A stretch of DNA of 23,761 nucleotides from Chloroflexota bacterium. GTDB lineage: Bacteria; Chloroflexota; Anaerolineae; UBA1429. A program made the translations under genes and the position numbers. This document shows, piece after piece, positions 13,511 through 21,748 of the stretch. The first letter of the stretch is position 1. Each line of letters begins with the position of its first letter. Location of the stretch: NCBI GenBank assembly GCA_012513595.1, contig JAAZBY010000033.1:1-23761 (forward strand), read 5' to 3'. A model generated the notes under the pieces. The model ran no database searches. It was not told where the DNA came from and saw only the letters and a program-made list of their open reading frames with translations.

Positions 13511-15259
13511 TCAGCGCCCGCCCAACAGCACCCAGCGCACGCGGCGCCAGGTCACCCAGGTCAGCCAGCCGGCCGCTGCCAGGCCCGCGGTGAGGAGCAC
13601 CGTCCGCCACACCGGGAACTCGGGCACCGCGGAAAGGACCTGGAAGGCGTCCACGGCGCAGTCGCGGCCCGCGGATGCGGCCGGGGCCTCCTCGGCGACC
13701 GTGATGGTGACGGTGTGTTGCCCAGGGGGAACCTCGCGCACGAGGGTGACGCGCGCGCCCGCCTGCACGTCGGGGCTGTAGAGGTCCACGTAGCTGCGGC
13801 CCTGCGCATCCGCCGGCAGGCCGGGTGCGGCGTGCCCGTCGACGACCACCAAGAGCCGCCCCGCCGCGCTGTGCCGCCGGGTGATGAGGTCGAGCCGCGA
13901 CCCCTGGAAGGTCAGCGTCACGCTGTTGCCGGCCGTGTCGGAATGCATGTAGGCCAGCCCCGAGGCGCCGGGGTCGATGGCGTTGGCCCAGCGCCCCTGG
14001 GCCTTGACGGCAGCGTGCGTCTCTTCATAGTGGCCGGGGCCGACCAGGTTCTGCCTGGCCGCCCTTTGCACCGCCAGGTAGACCGGGCGCGGCGTAAAGT
14101 CCGGGTCGACCATCCGGAAGTAGTACTCGGCCGACGTGTCGGGGATGCTGCCCACCTGGCGGAAGTACCAGATCAGGAACACGCCCGCCCAGGGCCACTC
14201 GGAGCGGGCCATCTCGATGCCGCGCACGGTGTACTCGGCCTGCTCGGCCTCGCTCACCCGCTTCCACACCAGAGCCTCGGGGGTGAAGGAGGCCGGCGCC
14301 GCGTTCCAGCCGTACTCGTTGAACCAGACCGCCTTGCCCCCATCCCCGTAGCGGACCATGACCTCGCGCTGCAAGAGCACCCGCTGAAAGTTCAGCACGG
14401 CCGGGTCGGGCGGGTCCTCGGGCGCCCGGTCGAGGCCGAAGGCGTTCGCCGAGTAGATGTCGAACCACTGCCCGGCCCCCGCCTCGTACATCCCCTGGAG
14501 GTACTCGAGGTCGTTCATCGACCGCCACTTGCCGGGCTCGGGGTGTGGCTCGCCCAGGGTGTAGGCCAGCGGCGCCGAGAGCACGTAGACGTTGGGGTCG
14601 GCCTCTTTGGCCCGCTGGTAAGCGATGCGCAACATCTCAGTATACTCGGCGGGGTCTACGGCGCGGTTGCCCCACTCGGGGTAGATGTTCGGCTCGTTCC
14701 AGATCTGCACGTACTGGACGCGCCCACGATAGTGCTTGACGAACTCGTAGACGAAATCGCCATAGTCCTCGAGGTTGTCGGGCGGGGCGGAGGGGAGCGA
14801 GTTGTCCTGCCGCGTCCAGGCGGGGGGCAGGTCCAGGCGGGCGACGATCCGCAGCCCGAACGACTCGCAAAGGGCTACGATCTCGTCGTACTTGGTCCAA
14901 GTGCTGGCCTTATTGGCGGCCTGCAGATACTCCCCTTTGCGCTCCGGCTCCAGCTCCGCCCAGGGGAACTGCTGCTTGACCCAACCGATCCCTGCCTCGG
15001 AGGCCATCCGCAGGGTGCGCTCGCGCTTCCACTGCTCCACCTCGCGGGAGAGGAAAAAGTTGGCGCCATAGGGGTTGACGTCCGTCTGCGGGACGTCGCG
15101 CGGCGCGCGCTCCGCGTTCCCCCCGGAAGGCCGCCCCAACGCAGAGGCGCCCCGCCAGACGGTGCTCGCCAAGAGCAGGCCAAGCACGATCACGACGGCT
15201 CCCATGACGGAAAGCCTCACGAGGGCAGCGCCGCGGCCGGGATTCCGGATCAAACCCAT
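13511..15259 (-). CDS. Membrane-anchored glycoside hydrolase, GH-A clan (cellulase/GH39/GH5-like), with C-terminal beta-sandwich
   Basis: 582 residues from the ATG at 15259, with GGGGGAG 9 bases before it. A hydrophobic helix at about residues 15-36 is a signal anchor. The TIM-barrel region spans about 55-400: WVKQQFPWAELEPERKGEY, IVARLDLPPAW, QIWNEPNIYPEW with probable acid/base E189, and KAVWFNEYGWNA with probable nucleophile E315. Both carboxylates of a retaining clan A enzyme are thus present. About 405-540 is a beta-rich domain (VTLTFQGSRLDLITRR, VDLYSP, PPGQHTVTITV) that may bind carbohydrate. A second helix near 548-568 is followed by an Arg-rich tail, so the catalytic part would sit outside the cell held at both ends. 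The substrate is unknown; processing of a surface or environmental polysaccharide is likely. It has its own promoter and is divergent from cluster G. Confidence 0.8.
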   Translation of the reverse strand: MGLIRNPGRGAALVRLSVMGAVVIVLGLLLASTVWRGASALGRPSGGNAERAPRDVPQTDVNPYGANFFLSREVEQWKRERTLRMASEAGIGWVKQQFPWAELEPERKGEYLQAANKASTWTKYDEIVALCESFGLRIVARLDLPPAWTRQDNSLPSAPPDNLEDYGDFVYEFVKHYRGRVQYVQIWNEPNIYPEWGNRAVDPAEYTEMLRIAYQRAKEADPNVYVLSAPLAYTLGEPHPEPGKWRSMNDLEYLQGMYEAGAGQWFDIYSANAFGLDRAPEDPPDPAVLNFQRVLLQREVMVRYGDGGKAVWFNEYGWNAAPASFTPEALVWKRVSEAEQAEYTVRGIEMARSEWPWAGVFLIWYFRQVGSIPDTSAEYYFRMVDPDFTPRPVYLAVQRAARQNLVGPGHYEETHAAVKAQGRWANAIDPGASGLAYMHSDTAGNSVTLTFQGSRLDLITRRHSAAGRLLVVVDGHAAPGLPADAQGRSYVDLYSPDVQAGARVTLVREVPPGQHTVTITVAEEAPAASAGRDCAVDAFQVLSAVPEFPVWRTVLLTAGLAAAGWLTWVTWRRVRWVLLGGR

Positions 15260-15319
15260 GCGCGTCGACTCCCCCTGCAGCGCTGTGACGAAGGCAGAAC
15301 TGAGGCCAGCATGGGCACG

Positions 15320-15348
15320 ATTCTAGACGGCGTGGGCCAGCCTGTCAA
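15320..15348 (-). promoter_or_regulatory. Strong sigma-70-type promoter for the glycoside hydrolase
   Basis: Minus strand: TTGACA (15348-15343), exactly 17 bases, TAGAAT (15325-15320): a perfect -35 and five of six at -10. The start would be near 15313, about 54 bases before the ATG. The best-matching promoter in the window. Confidence 0.75.
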
Positions 15349-15371
15349 CGCAGCGCCGCCGGCTGCGGCGC

Positions 15372-15400
15372 TTGCCATGCCTTGCCCGCTACGCTACACT
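15372..15400 (+). promoter_or_regulatory. Sigma-70-type promoter for the YcxB-like gene and perhaps cluster G
   Basis: TTGCCA (15372-15377), exactly 17 bases, TACACT (15395-15400), about 50 bases before the ATG at 15452. Back to back with the glycoside hydrolase promoter; the -35 boxes are 23 bases apart. No equally good promoter is seen before the transglutaminase-like gene, so this one may also drive it. Confidence 0.6.
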
Positions 15401-15451
15401 GGCCGGGAGTATCGGCATCCGCTACAGGGCGCTGACCAGGACGGAGCCACC

Positions 15452-15967
15452 ATGCGCATTGAGTATCGCCTGTCGCTAAGAGACGTCGTCTTCTTTCAGC
15501 TCTACCAGTACAACCACTCGCCCTCCTCCCAGAGGACGCGCCGCCGGGCCATCTACGGTGGGGCCGCGGTGATCATCGCCCTGACCGGCGTCATGGCCAT
15601 CATCGCCGGGGCCTGGAGCCTCGCCATCGTCGGCGTGGTCTTTGCCCTAGTGTACGCCTACCTGTTCCCCCAGCTGCTACAGAACAACATCCGCCGGATG
15701 ACGACGCGCCTGTACGCTGGCCGTCTGAACGTCCTCAACCGCCGCGAGCTCGAGATCCGTCCTGAGGGCCTCATGGCGCGCAGCGACGGCGAGGAAAGCA
15801 CCGTGGCCTGGAAAGACGTCCGCGGTGTGACCGTTCTGGATCGCTACCTGCTGATCTACCTCAGCGCCGAGGCGGTGCACATCGTCCCGCGCGATACGGT
15901 GCTGGAGGGCGACTTTGGAGAGTTCGCCCGAGAGGTCCAGCAGCGCATCCCCAAGGCGGCCGCCTAG
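15452..15967 (+). CDS. YcxB-like membrane protein
   Basis: 171 residues from the ATG at 15452 (MRIEYRLSLRDVVFFQLYQY), GGAG 6 bases upstream. The frame is open far upstream over the glycoside hydrolase gene, but that part is antisense shadow. The layout is that of YcxB-like proteins: a short N-terminal segment with a D-x-x-x-F-x-x-Y pattern, two adjacent membrane helices (about 33-53 and 56-76), then a soluble beta-rich domain with ELEIRPEGLMARSDGEEST and AWKDVRGVTVLDRYLLIYLS, resembling a PH-like fold. The family's function is not established. It lies 72 bases before the transglutaminase-like gene in the same direction; the gap holds only a 5-bp GC hairpin (15993-16006) without a T-run. Confidence 0.75.
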   Translation: MRIEYRLSLRDVVFFQLYQYNHSPSSQRTRRRAIYGGAAVIIALTGVMAIIAGAWSLAIVGVVFALVYAYLFPQLLQNNIRRMTTRLYAGRLNVLNRRELEIRPEGLMARSDGEESTVAWKDVRGVTVLDRYLLIYLSAEAVHIVPRDTVLEGDFGEFAREVQQRIPKAAA

Positions 15968-16039
15968 CGCCCAACCCAATCCGCAGAGTGCCCGGGGATC
16001 GCCCCGAACCGTCCCGCGCCCAACCCGAAAGGATCGCCC

Positions 16040-18082
16040 ATGCCGACGTGCCAACTCGAGTGGAGGGGTCAGCAGGCTTTCGACGCGCTCCAGCGCGACT
16101 CTTCCGTGGAGGTGTCTGCCGGGAACGTGCGCCTCCTGGGCCGAGTGCTGCTCGCCGACGAGATGGGCGACTGCACCGGGCGCGACGTCGAGCCGATCGG
16201 TGGCCAGGTCTGGGCGCGCAAGGACTTTGTCCTCGACGGCAACCCGGGACGGCCGCTGGCGCGGGGCGCACGCCTCAGCGTATGGCTGCGCTCGGCCGAC
16301 GCCAAATCCACCCTGACCGCCGAGGTCAATGGCCACCCGCTGGCTATCTCCCTCCCCTCCCGTGGGTCGGAGGACGAGGCCGAGGCCGGGGCCTACTGGC
16401 ATCGGAACTGGCCGACGGTGGAGGTCCCGGCCGAGTGGCTCCGCCCGGGCCTGAACAGCGTCGTCCTGCACTCGGATTCGGCGGCCGTCTGGGAAACCCT
16501 CATCGACACCTGCCGACACCCCAACCGCAGCGCCAAGAGCCGCGACGGCGGGCGCACCTGGGATTGGGGCCACCTCGGCTACAACGACTGCTATGATGGC
16601 GAGTACCTGGCGCGCCTGGAACTCGACCGCTACGCGCCCGCGGGCCAGATCACCTCCGCCGTAGAAGACCTGGCCCTGCGCGAGGCGGGCCTGCCCAGCC
16701 CTACGGCATATAGGCAGGTAGCGCTCTCTTGCACGGCTGACACGCCCCCCGGCACCGAGATCCTCCTGGCCCTCCGCTCAGGCCCCAGCCCGGCCTACGA
16801 TCCGCGCACCTGGGCTGCCTGGGCGCCCGCCGACCGGTTTTCCCTGCGCGACGGGGACCGCTTTGCCCAGTGGCAGGCCACCCTGCGTACCTCGGACCCC
16901 CTCGTGACGCCCACGCTCACCGCAGTGTCCCTGTCCGTCGACCGGCACGCAGCGCCGGCGGGCTGGGGCAGCCTGGTGAGCGGAGACAGCGCCCCGATCG
17001 CCTATCCCTCGCGTCCGTTCGGCTACCAGGCCCCCTACTCCCGGGCTGACCTGCTCCGCGAACGTTGGCAGCTGGACCAGATAGTTGCCGGCGCCGCCAA
17101 CGACTGGGAGCGCATCCTGCGCCTGGCCGTCTGGGCCCGCGACCAGTGGACCGACGGGTGGCAGCGGGAATGGAAGGCCCTGCGGGCCTGCCCGCCGTTC
17201 GACGCCCCCATCATTTTGGAGTTCGGCCGGCACAACCTGGGCGTGGGCATGTGCACCCACTACTCGACGGTGTTCGTGCACTGCTGCGCGGCGCTGGGGA
17301 TCACGGCGCGGCTCGTCATCCACCGGGCACACTGTACGGCCGAGGCCTGGTCTGACCACTGGGGCAAGTGGGTGTGGCTGGACGTCGGCGGAGATGTGGA
17401 TGACGCCCGGCGCGCCGTCTATTATGTGCAGGGTGACGGCGCCCCCCTTTCCGCGCTCGAGGCGCGCACGGCCTGGCTCTCTGGCAACACGGAGGGGCTG
17501 CGCCTGCGTGGCCGTGGCGACCCCGGCGTCGCCTTTGCCCTCGTCGACCGCCTGGCCAAGCTGGACCGCTTCTGCATCGTGCTGCGCAACGACCAGTTGA
17601 CCTCGCCGCACCCTGGCGAGCTAGAGCACGGCATTGTGGCCTACCACTATGACGGCTACCTCTGGTGGCGCGACGGGAACACTCCGCCCCTGCCCTACTT
17701 TACGCATTCATCGGGCCGCCTTGCCGACTTGTACTGGGAACCGAACCGTACCCGCATTCACCTGCAGCGCACCGCGCGGCGCGGCTCGCTACAGGTACTG
17801 CTGGAAACCTCGATGCCCAACGTCGCCCCCGGCACCATCCTGGGCCCGGACCATCACCCGACGGCTATCCATCTCCCCGCGCCGCCCGCCGGGAGCCCGG
17901 CCGGGCTGCAGATGCGCCTCGGCGACGGCGCCTGGCAGCCCTGCGCGGATCGGTTTGAATGGACACTGCGCCCCGGCCCCAACCGGCTCGCGGCTCGCTC
18001 GATGAACGCGTTCGGCGTGGCTGGGCCAGAAAGCGTTGTCATCGTCATGTTGTCCGCAGGTCAAGATACCGGCACACCATAG
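16040..18082 (+). CDS. Transglutaminase-like (papain-fold) protein with N-terminal jelly-roll-like domain
   Basis: 680 residues from the ATG at 16040, AAAGGA 8 bases upstream. No signal peptide or membrane helix is visible. Residues about 75-150 resemble a carbohydrate-binding beta-sandwich (LSVWLRSADAKSTLTAEVNG, then WLRPGLNSVVLHSDS). The transglutaminase core has an intact triad: C405 in GMCTHYSTVFVHC, H431 in HRAHCTAEAW and D448 in KWVWLDV. Such domains act as thiol proteases, amidases or, rarely, cross-linkers; some members are only structural. The C-terminal third (about 520-680) looks beta-rich and Trp/Tyr-rich, and I do not recognise it. The next gene starts 16 bases after its stop, so the two are surely co-transcribed. 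Being in a uronate-degradation cluster suggests an amide or ester substrate linked to sugar, but that is inference. Confidence 0.75.
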   Translation: MPTCQLEWRGQQAFDALQRDSSVEVSAGNVRLLGRVLLADEMGDCTGRDVEPIGGQVWARKDFVLDGNPGRPLARGARLSVWLRSADAKSTLTAEVNGHPLAISLPSRGSEDEAEAGAYWHRNWPTVEVPAEWLRPGLNSVVLHSDSAAVWETLIDTCRHPNRSAKSRDGGRTWDWGHLGYNDCYDGEYLARLELDRYAPAGQITSAVEDLALREAGLPSPTAYRQVALSCTADTPPGTEILLALRSGPSPAYDPRTWAAWAPADRFSLRDGDRFAQWQATLRTSDPLVTPTLTAVSLSVDRHAAPAGWGSLVSGDSAPIAYPSRPFGYQAPYSRADLLRERWQLDQIVAGAANDWERILRLAVWARDQWTDGWQREWKALRACPPFDAPIILEFGRHNLGVGMCTHYSTVFVHCCAALGITARLVIHRAHCTAEAWSDHWGKWVWLDVGGDVDDARRAVYYVQGDGAPLSALEARTAWLSGNTEGLRLRGRGDPGVAFALVDRLAKLDRFCIVLRNDQLTSPHPGELEHGIVAYHYDGYLWWRDGNTPPLPYFTHSSGRLADLYWEPNRTRIHLQRTARRGSLQVLLETSMPNVAPGTILGPDHHPTAIHLPAPPAGSPAGLQMRLGDGAWQPCADRFEWTLRPGPNRLAARSMNAFGVAGPESVVIVMLSAGQDTGTP

Positions 18083-18098
18083 TAGAGAGGAGCATGTC

Positions 18099-20678
18099 TT
18101 GGACGGCGTAAAGCACTTGGTACACCGATCGCAGGCGGGCGAAGCCGTCAAGCCCTGGCTGATGCTGGGCCCGCTGTATGAGGACATGTCCGCGAGCGTA
18201 CAGGGCCTGACCCTGTTCGAGCGGGCCGGCGCCACGGTCGGTATCTCTGCCATGGAGGACATCCTCGCCGAGGCGCAGGGCATACTGGCCAGCAGCCCTC
18301 GGGAGAACGACACGACCCCCTTCCGCGGGCAGCCACTGCGCTGGAGCCTGGTGCGCCGCCCGGAAAAGTACCTATCGTGGGGCCGCTACAACATCTCGAA
18401 TCACCTGGGGGCGGCTTTCTTTTCCACGCGGGTCACCGCCGACAAGGCCGGCCCACGGGAGTGGCGCCTGGTGCTGCGCCTCACCTCACGGGCAGTAGTC
18501 TCTATCAACGGCGAGGTCGTCTGTGACCTGACGGGCCTGCCCGGCCAGGCCCGCGACGGGGGCTATGAGGCCCGCTTTACTGCGCCCCTCCGTGAGGGGG
18601 AGAACGTCATCAACGTCGCCTCCTTCCGGCTGGCCCGCATGGCCCAGGCCGGCTTCCGCCTGGAGTGCACCGACGGTGACCTCTCCGGCCGTGTGGCGCT
18701 GCAGGAAGGGATTACCTTCGCGGAGCGCGCCCAGGTAGAGCGCGAGGTCGGCGGGCTGCGGCTCGATAGCGACGTCTTTTACCCGCAGCGGCCGGTGGCC
18801 GTGCGCCTGGAGACGCCACCAGCCGGCGAGGTGCTGCTGCGTCTGCGCGACGAGGCCGGCGCGCTGCTCCGCGAGGTTACTCCGCCAGTCGGCGTGGGTG
18901 GGCAGATCACTCTGGGCAAGGGCACGGACCTCGCCGACGGCCCCTATCAGGTCGAGTGCCTCTGGAAACACCGGGGGCAGCCCCTGACCTCGGTGTGCTA
19001 CGACGTCCACCAGGTTACTCCGGCGCCCTACCTCCCGGGTGATGCGCACTACCAGGAGCGCCGTCGCCTGGTGCTCGAGCACTATGCGGCCAACGTCGAG
19101 CGTCGCCCCATCTGGACGGAGGTAGCCCGCTACGGCCTGGGGCGCTACGACGAGGTCGACGAGGAGGCGATCCGCGAGACCTGCGAGTTCATCGCTGCGC
19201 GTAAGGACTGCGCCGACTTTGTCATCCAGGGAATCCTCCGCCTGATGTACTGGGAGCGTGAGGAGCAGCGCCTGAGCCCCGCCATCAACGCCCTGATGAA
19301 GGACACCGTCCTGGGCTTCAAGTACTGGGTCGATGAGCCGGGCGACACGGTCATGTACATGGGCTCAGAGAACCACCGCTTCCTGTTCCACGTGGCGGAG
19401 TGGATGGCCGGCCAGCTCTTCCCGACCGAAGAGTTCACCAACTCGCGTATGCGCGGCCTCTACCACGCCACCAAGGGGCGCATGTACATCACCGAGTGGT
19501 TCCGCCAGCGGGGCCGCTACGGGTTTGACGAGTGGCACTCCAACTCTTACTACCCGATCTGCATGGCGCCGATCATCAACGTGTACGACTTTGCCATCTA
19601 TGAGGACGCCAAGCTGCGCGACATGGCCGGCTGCATCATGGACTATATGATGTTCAACCTCGCCCAGGACGCGTTGGACGGGGTCCTCGGCACCGCGCAC
19701 GCCCGTTCATACGGCGTTTACGTCAAGTATCCCGACCTGGAGGGAACTTCGGCAACCTGCTGGCTGGCCTACGGCACCGGCTCACTCACCGAGGGCACCA
19801 GCGGGATGGGGCCCGTGACCATGGCGACCTCCGGCTATCGCGCGCCGGCGCTGCTCACGCGCATGGCGCTGGATGACCAGGCCGTGGTGGAGTCGCATGA
19901 ACGCCAGGGCTACAACCGCGGCAAGACGGCCGAGCACGCCAACTTTTGCGTCTACCGTACGCCCGACTATCTCATGTCCTGCGTCCAGGATCACCGCAAG
20001 GGTGAGTACGAGAGCTCGACCCACGTCGCCCAGGTGACGCTGCGCAACAAGGCGGTCATCTTCTGGTCATGCCCGCAGACGATGGGTGAGGGCTCGGGGC
20101 TGCGCCCCGACTACTGGTCCGGGTGCACCTCGCTGCCCCGCGTGATCCAGCATCGGAACGTCATGTCGCTCACGTTCCGCCTCAGCGAGTTCGCCTGGAT
20201 CTCACACTGCTTCTTTGAGATGGCCAAGTACGACGAGGTGCGCCTCGACGTACCGGCGTCGGGAGGCGCCTGGGCGTTCGCGCGCATGGGCCAGGGCTAC
20301 GTGGGCATCTGGTCACAGAACGGCTACGCCGTGGGCACCGAGGGCCAGTACGCTGGGCGTGAGCTGCAATGCACTGCGGAAGAGAACACCTGGCTGGTGG
20401 AGTGCGGGCGTGAGGCGGACTGGGGGTCGTTCGATGCCTTCGTGGAGGCCCTCACCGGCGCCAGGATCGGCCTGCAGGACGGCGTGGTCACCTACGAGTC
20501 CCCCTCGGCGGGCACCTTCGTCACCGGTTGGAGCGCCTGCCCCACGGTTCAGGGCCAGCCGATCCCGCTCCGTGACTACCCGATGGTAAAGAGCACCTGG
20601 GCCTACTCCGAGTACGACACCGGGCGCTTGCGCTTGTGCCATGGCAGCGATTCAGTTACAATCTATATGAATCAGTAG
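18099..20678 (+). CDS. Large protein of unknown function, candidate (alpha/alpha)-toroid polysaccharide lyase or hydrolase
   Basis: 859 residues if translation starts at TTG 18099, which has GAGAGGAG ending 6 bases before it; the next in-frame ATG (18162) would cut into conserved-looking sequence (VKPWLMLGPLYEDM). Residues about 100-190 look like a beta-sandwich (LRLTSRAVVSINGEVVCDL, then LREGENVINVASF). From about 320 a long helical domain contains MGSENHRFLFHVAEW (N425-H426) and FDEWHSNSYYP (W479-H480, Y484-Y485). The Asn-His / His / Tyr combination within helical repeats resembles toroid-type polysaccharide lyases (heparinase/alginate-lyase-like). The C-terminal 250 residues are beta-rich, as in those lyases. 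No signal peptide is visible, so it would act on imported oligosaccharides. I do not recognise a named family. The neighbours (IolB-like, KduD, PL22) make a uronate substrate plausible. Confidence 0.6.
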   Translation: MDGVKHLVHRSQAGEAVKPWLMLGPLYEDMSASVQGLTLFERAGATVGISAMEDILAEAQGILASSPRENDTTPFRGQPLRWSLVRRPEKYLSWGRYNISNHLGAAFFSTRVTADKAGPREWRLVLRLTSRAVVSINGEVVCDLTGLPGQARDGGYEARFTAPLREGENVINVASFRLARMAQAGFRLECTDGDLSGRVALQEGITFAERAQVEREVGGLRLDSDVFYPQRPVAVRLETPPAGEVLLRLRDEAGALLREVTPPVGVGGQITLGKGTDLADGPYQVECLWKHRGQPLTSVCYDVHQVTPAPYLPGDAHYQERRRLVLEHYAANVERRPIWTEVARYGLGRYDEVDEEAIRETCEFIAARKDCADFVIQGILRLMYWEREEQRLSPAINALMKDTVLGFKYWVDEPGDTVMYMGSENHRFLFHVAEWMAGQLFPTEEFTNSRMRGLYHATKGRMYITEWFRQRGRYGFDEWHSNSYYPICMAPIINVYDFAIYEDAKLRDMAGCIMDYMMFNLAQDALDGVLGTAHARSYGVYVKYPDLEGTSATCWLAYGTGSLTEGTSGMGPVTMATSGYRAPALLTRMALDDQAVVESHERQGYNRGKTAEHANFCVYRTPDYLMSCVQDHRKGEYESSTHVAQVTLRNKAVIFWSCPQTMGEGSGLRPDYWSGCTSLPRVIQHRNVMSLTFRLSEFAWISHCFFEMAKYDEVRLDVPASGGAWAFARMGQGYVGIWSQNGYAVGTEGQYAGRELQCTAEENTWLVECGREADWGSFDAFVEALTGARIGLQDGVVTYESPSAGTFVTGWSACPTVQGQPIPLRDYPMVKSTWAYSEYDTGRLRLCHGSDSVTIYMNQ
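20634..20662 (+). promoter_or_regulatory. Possible promoter for the isomerase/kduD genes inside the end of the preceding gene
   Basis: TTGTGC (20634-20639), 17 bases, TACAAT (20657-20662), followed by an unusually AT-rich stretch (TCTATATGAATCAG) at the 3' end of the preceding gene. The -10 is five of six, the -35 only three of six. It could give an extra start for the genes from 20758 on. Confidence 0.4.
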
Positions 20679-20708
20679 ACGGCCTTGTGTCTGTCGTTTG
20701 AGCGATGA

Positions 20709-20730
20709 ACCAGGCTCCCGTGAGCCTGGT
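20709..20730 (+). other. Intercistronic hairpin before the IolB-like gene
   Basis: ACCAGGCTC (20709-20717), loop CCGT, GAGCCTGGT (20722-20730): a 9-bp perfect stem in the 79-base gap, without a following T-run. It ends about 10 bases before the GAAGGGAG ribosome site. Likely an RNA-stability or processing element, or a weak attenuator. Confidence 0.5.
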
Positions 20731-20757
20731 CTCCGCATGAGAAGGGAGAGAACATCG

Positions 20758-21576
20758 ATGAAGTATTTCAGCGCAGTACCGAGCAAGCCGGGCATCAACA
20801 AGCCAGAGTCAAACCCCTGCAACCTGCTGGACTTTGCCCTGATCAACCTCGCCGCGGGTGAGGAGTACTCGGCCAAGAGCGGCGACCGCGAGATCTGCGC
20901 GATCGTCCTGGGCGGGCAGGCCAAGTTCCAGGTGGGCGGCAAGTGCTTTGGCAAGGTCGGCGGGCGCCCCAACGTCCTGGCCGGGCTGCCGCACTCGGTG
21001 TACATTCCCGCGGGAGTGGACTATACCATCCGCGGTATCACCAACGTCCAGGTGGCCATGCCCTCGGCCCCCAGCGACCTCGAGGTCGAGCCGTACGAGA
21101 TCGCACCGAACCGCGTGACCACGGGCGTGTGGGGCGCGGCGAACTTTAAGCGGTACTTTCGGCAGATCCTAACCCAGACCGGGCAGCCCGACCTGCCGGC
21201 GCGCCGCCTGATCGTCGGCGAGACGGTCACCCCTTCCGGCAACTGGAGCACCTTCCCGCCGCACCGCCATGAGACTGACGACCTGCCGCGCGAGGCCTTC
21301 CACGAAGAGATGTACTTCTTCAAGGTGGCCCCGGCGGACGGCATCGGCATCTGCCGGTACTACAACGACGATCCCCTGGATGTCAACTATACCGTGCGCG
21401 ATAACACCCTGCTCATGGCCCCCAAGGGCTACCACAGCGTGGTGAGCGCCCCGGGCTGCACCACCTACTACATCTGGTTCCTGGCTGGCGAGCATCGCGT
21501 CCAGGCGACCGTCGACGATCCGGCCCACGCCTGGGTCTCCAAGACCGTCCCCATGCTCACCGAGCTGGGACACTAG
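20758..21576 (+). CDS. IolB/KduI-family isomerase (5-deoxy-glucuronate isomerase-like)
   Basis: 272 residues from the ATG at 20758 with AGGGAG about 10 bases before it; the open frame to 20698 crosses the hairpin and is not used. Two cupin halves. The second has TPSGNWSTFPPHRHETDDLP, HEEMYFFKV and APKGYHSVVS, giving metal ligands H169, H171, E183 or E184, and H226. These segments are those of IolB (inositol pathway, 5-deoxy-glucuronate to 5-dehydro-2-deoxygluconate) more than those of E. coli-type KduI, though both share one fold (PF04962). No iolC, iolD or iolE is nearby; kduD and a PL22 lyase gene are. So here it may do the KduI reaction, 5-keto-4-deoxyuronate to 3-deoxy-hexosulosonate (DKI to DKII). 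The fold is certain, the substrate is not; a true IolB role remains possible. Confidence 0.85.
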   Translation: MKYFSAVPSKPGINKPESNPCNLLDFALINLAAGEEYSAKSGDREICAIVLGGQAKFQVGGKCFGKVGGRPNVLAGLPHSVYIPAGVDYTIRGITNVQVAMPSAPSDLEVEPYEIAPNRVTTGVWGAANFKRYFRQILTQTGQPDLPARRLIVGETVTPSGNWSTFPPHRHETDDLPREAFHEEMYFFKVAPADGIGICRYYNDDPLDVNYTVRDNTLLMAPKGYHSVVSAPGCTTYYIWFLAGEHRVQATVDDPAHAWVSKTVPMLTELGH

Positions 21577-21623
21577 CACCAAACGCGCGTCTGGCGTATG
21601 ACGCGAGCCACTGCGTAGCCGGA

Positions 21624-21660
21624 GTTGGTTGCTACCGGGCCTGGGCCAGCAGCAACCAAC
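21624..21660. repeat. 10-bp perfect inverted repeat in the isomerase-kduD gap
   Basis: GTTGGTTGCT (21624-21633) and AGCAACCAAC (21651-21660), separated by 17 bases, lie in the 172-base gap 21577-21748. A second inverted repeat follows (GCCCGCCC 21694-21701 with GGGCGGGC 21713-21720). Neither is followed by a T-run. They could be an operator for a dimeric regulator or RNA hairpins tuning the relative expression of the two genes. No clear promoter was seen in this gap. Confidence 0.45.
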
Positions 21661-21748
21661 CCTGCGCGCCAGGATAGGCCCGAACCCCCTGGCGCCCGCC
21701 CCGACGCATCACGGGCGGGCTACTCGCAGCCTCTGCGAAGGAGTGTGT

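Noticed and set aside
13715..15451. Long N-terminal extension of the YcxB-like frame
   Set aside because: It is antisense to the glycoside hydrolase; the ATG at 15452 has a ribosome site and a promoter just upstream.
20698..20757. 20-codon N-terminal extension of the IolB-like protein
   Set aside because: It is encoded by the hairpin and the ribosome-site region; GAAGGGAG before the ATG at 20758 marks the start.
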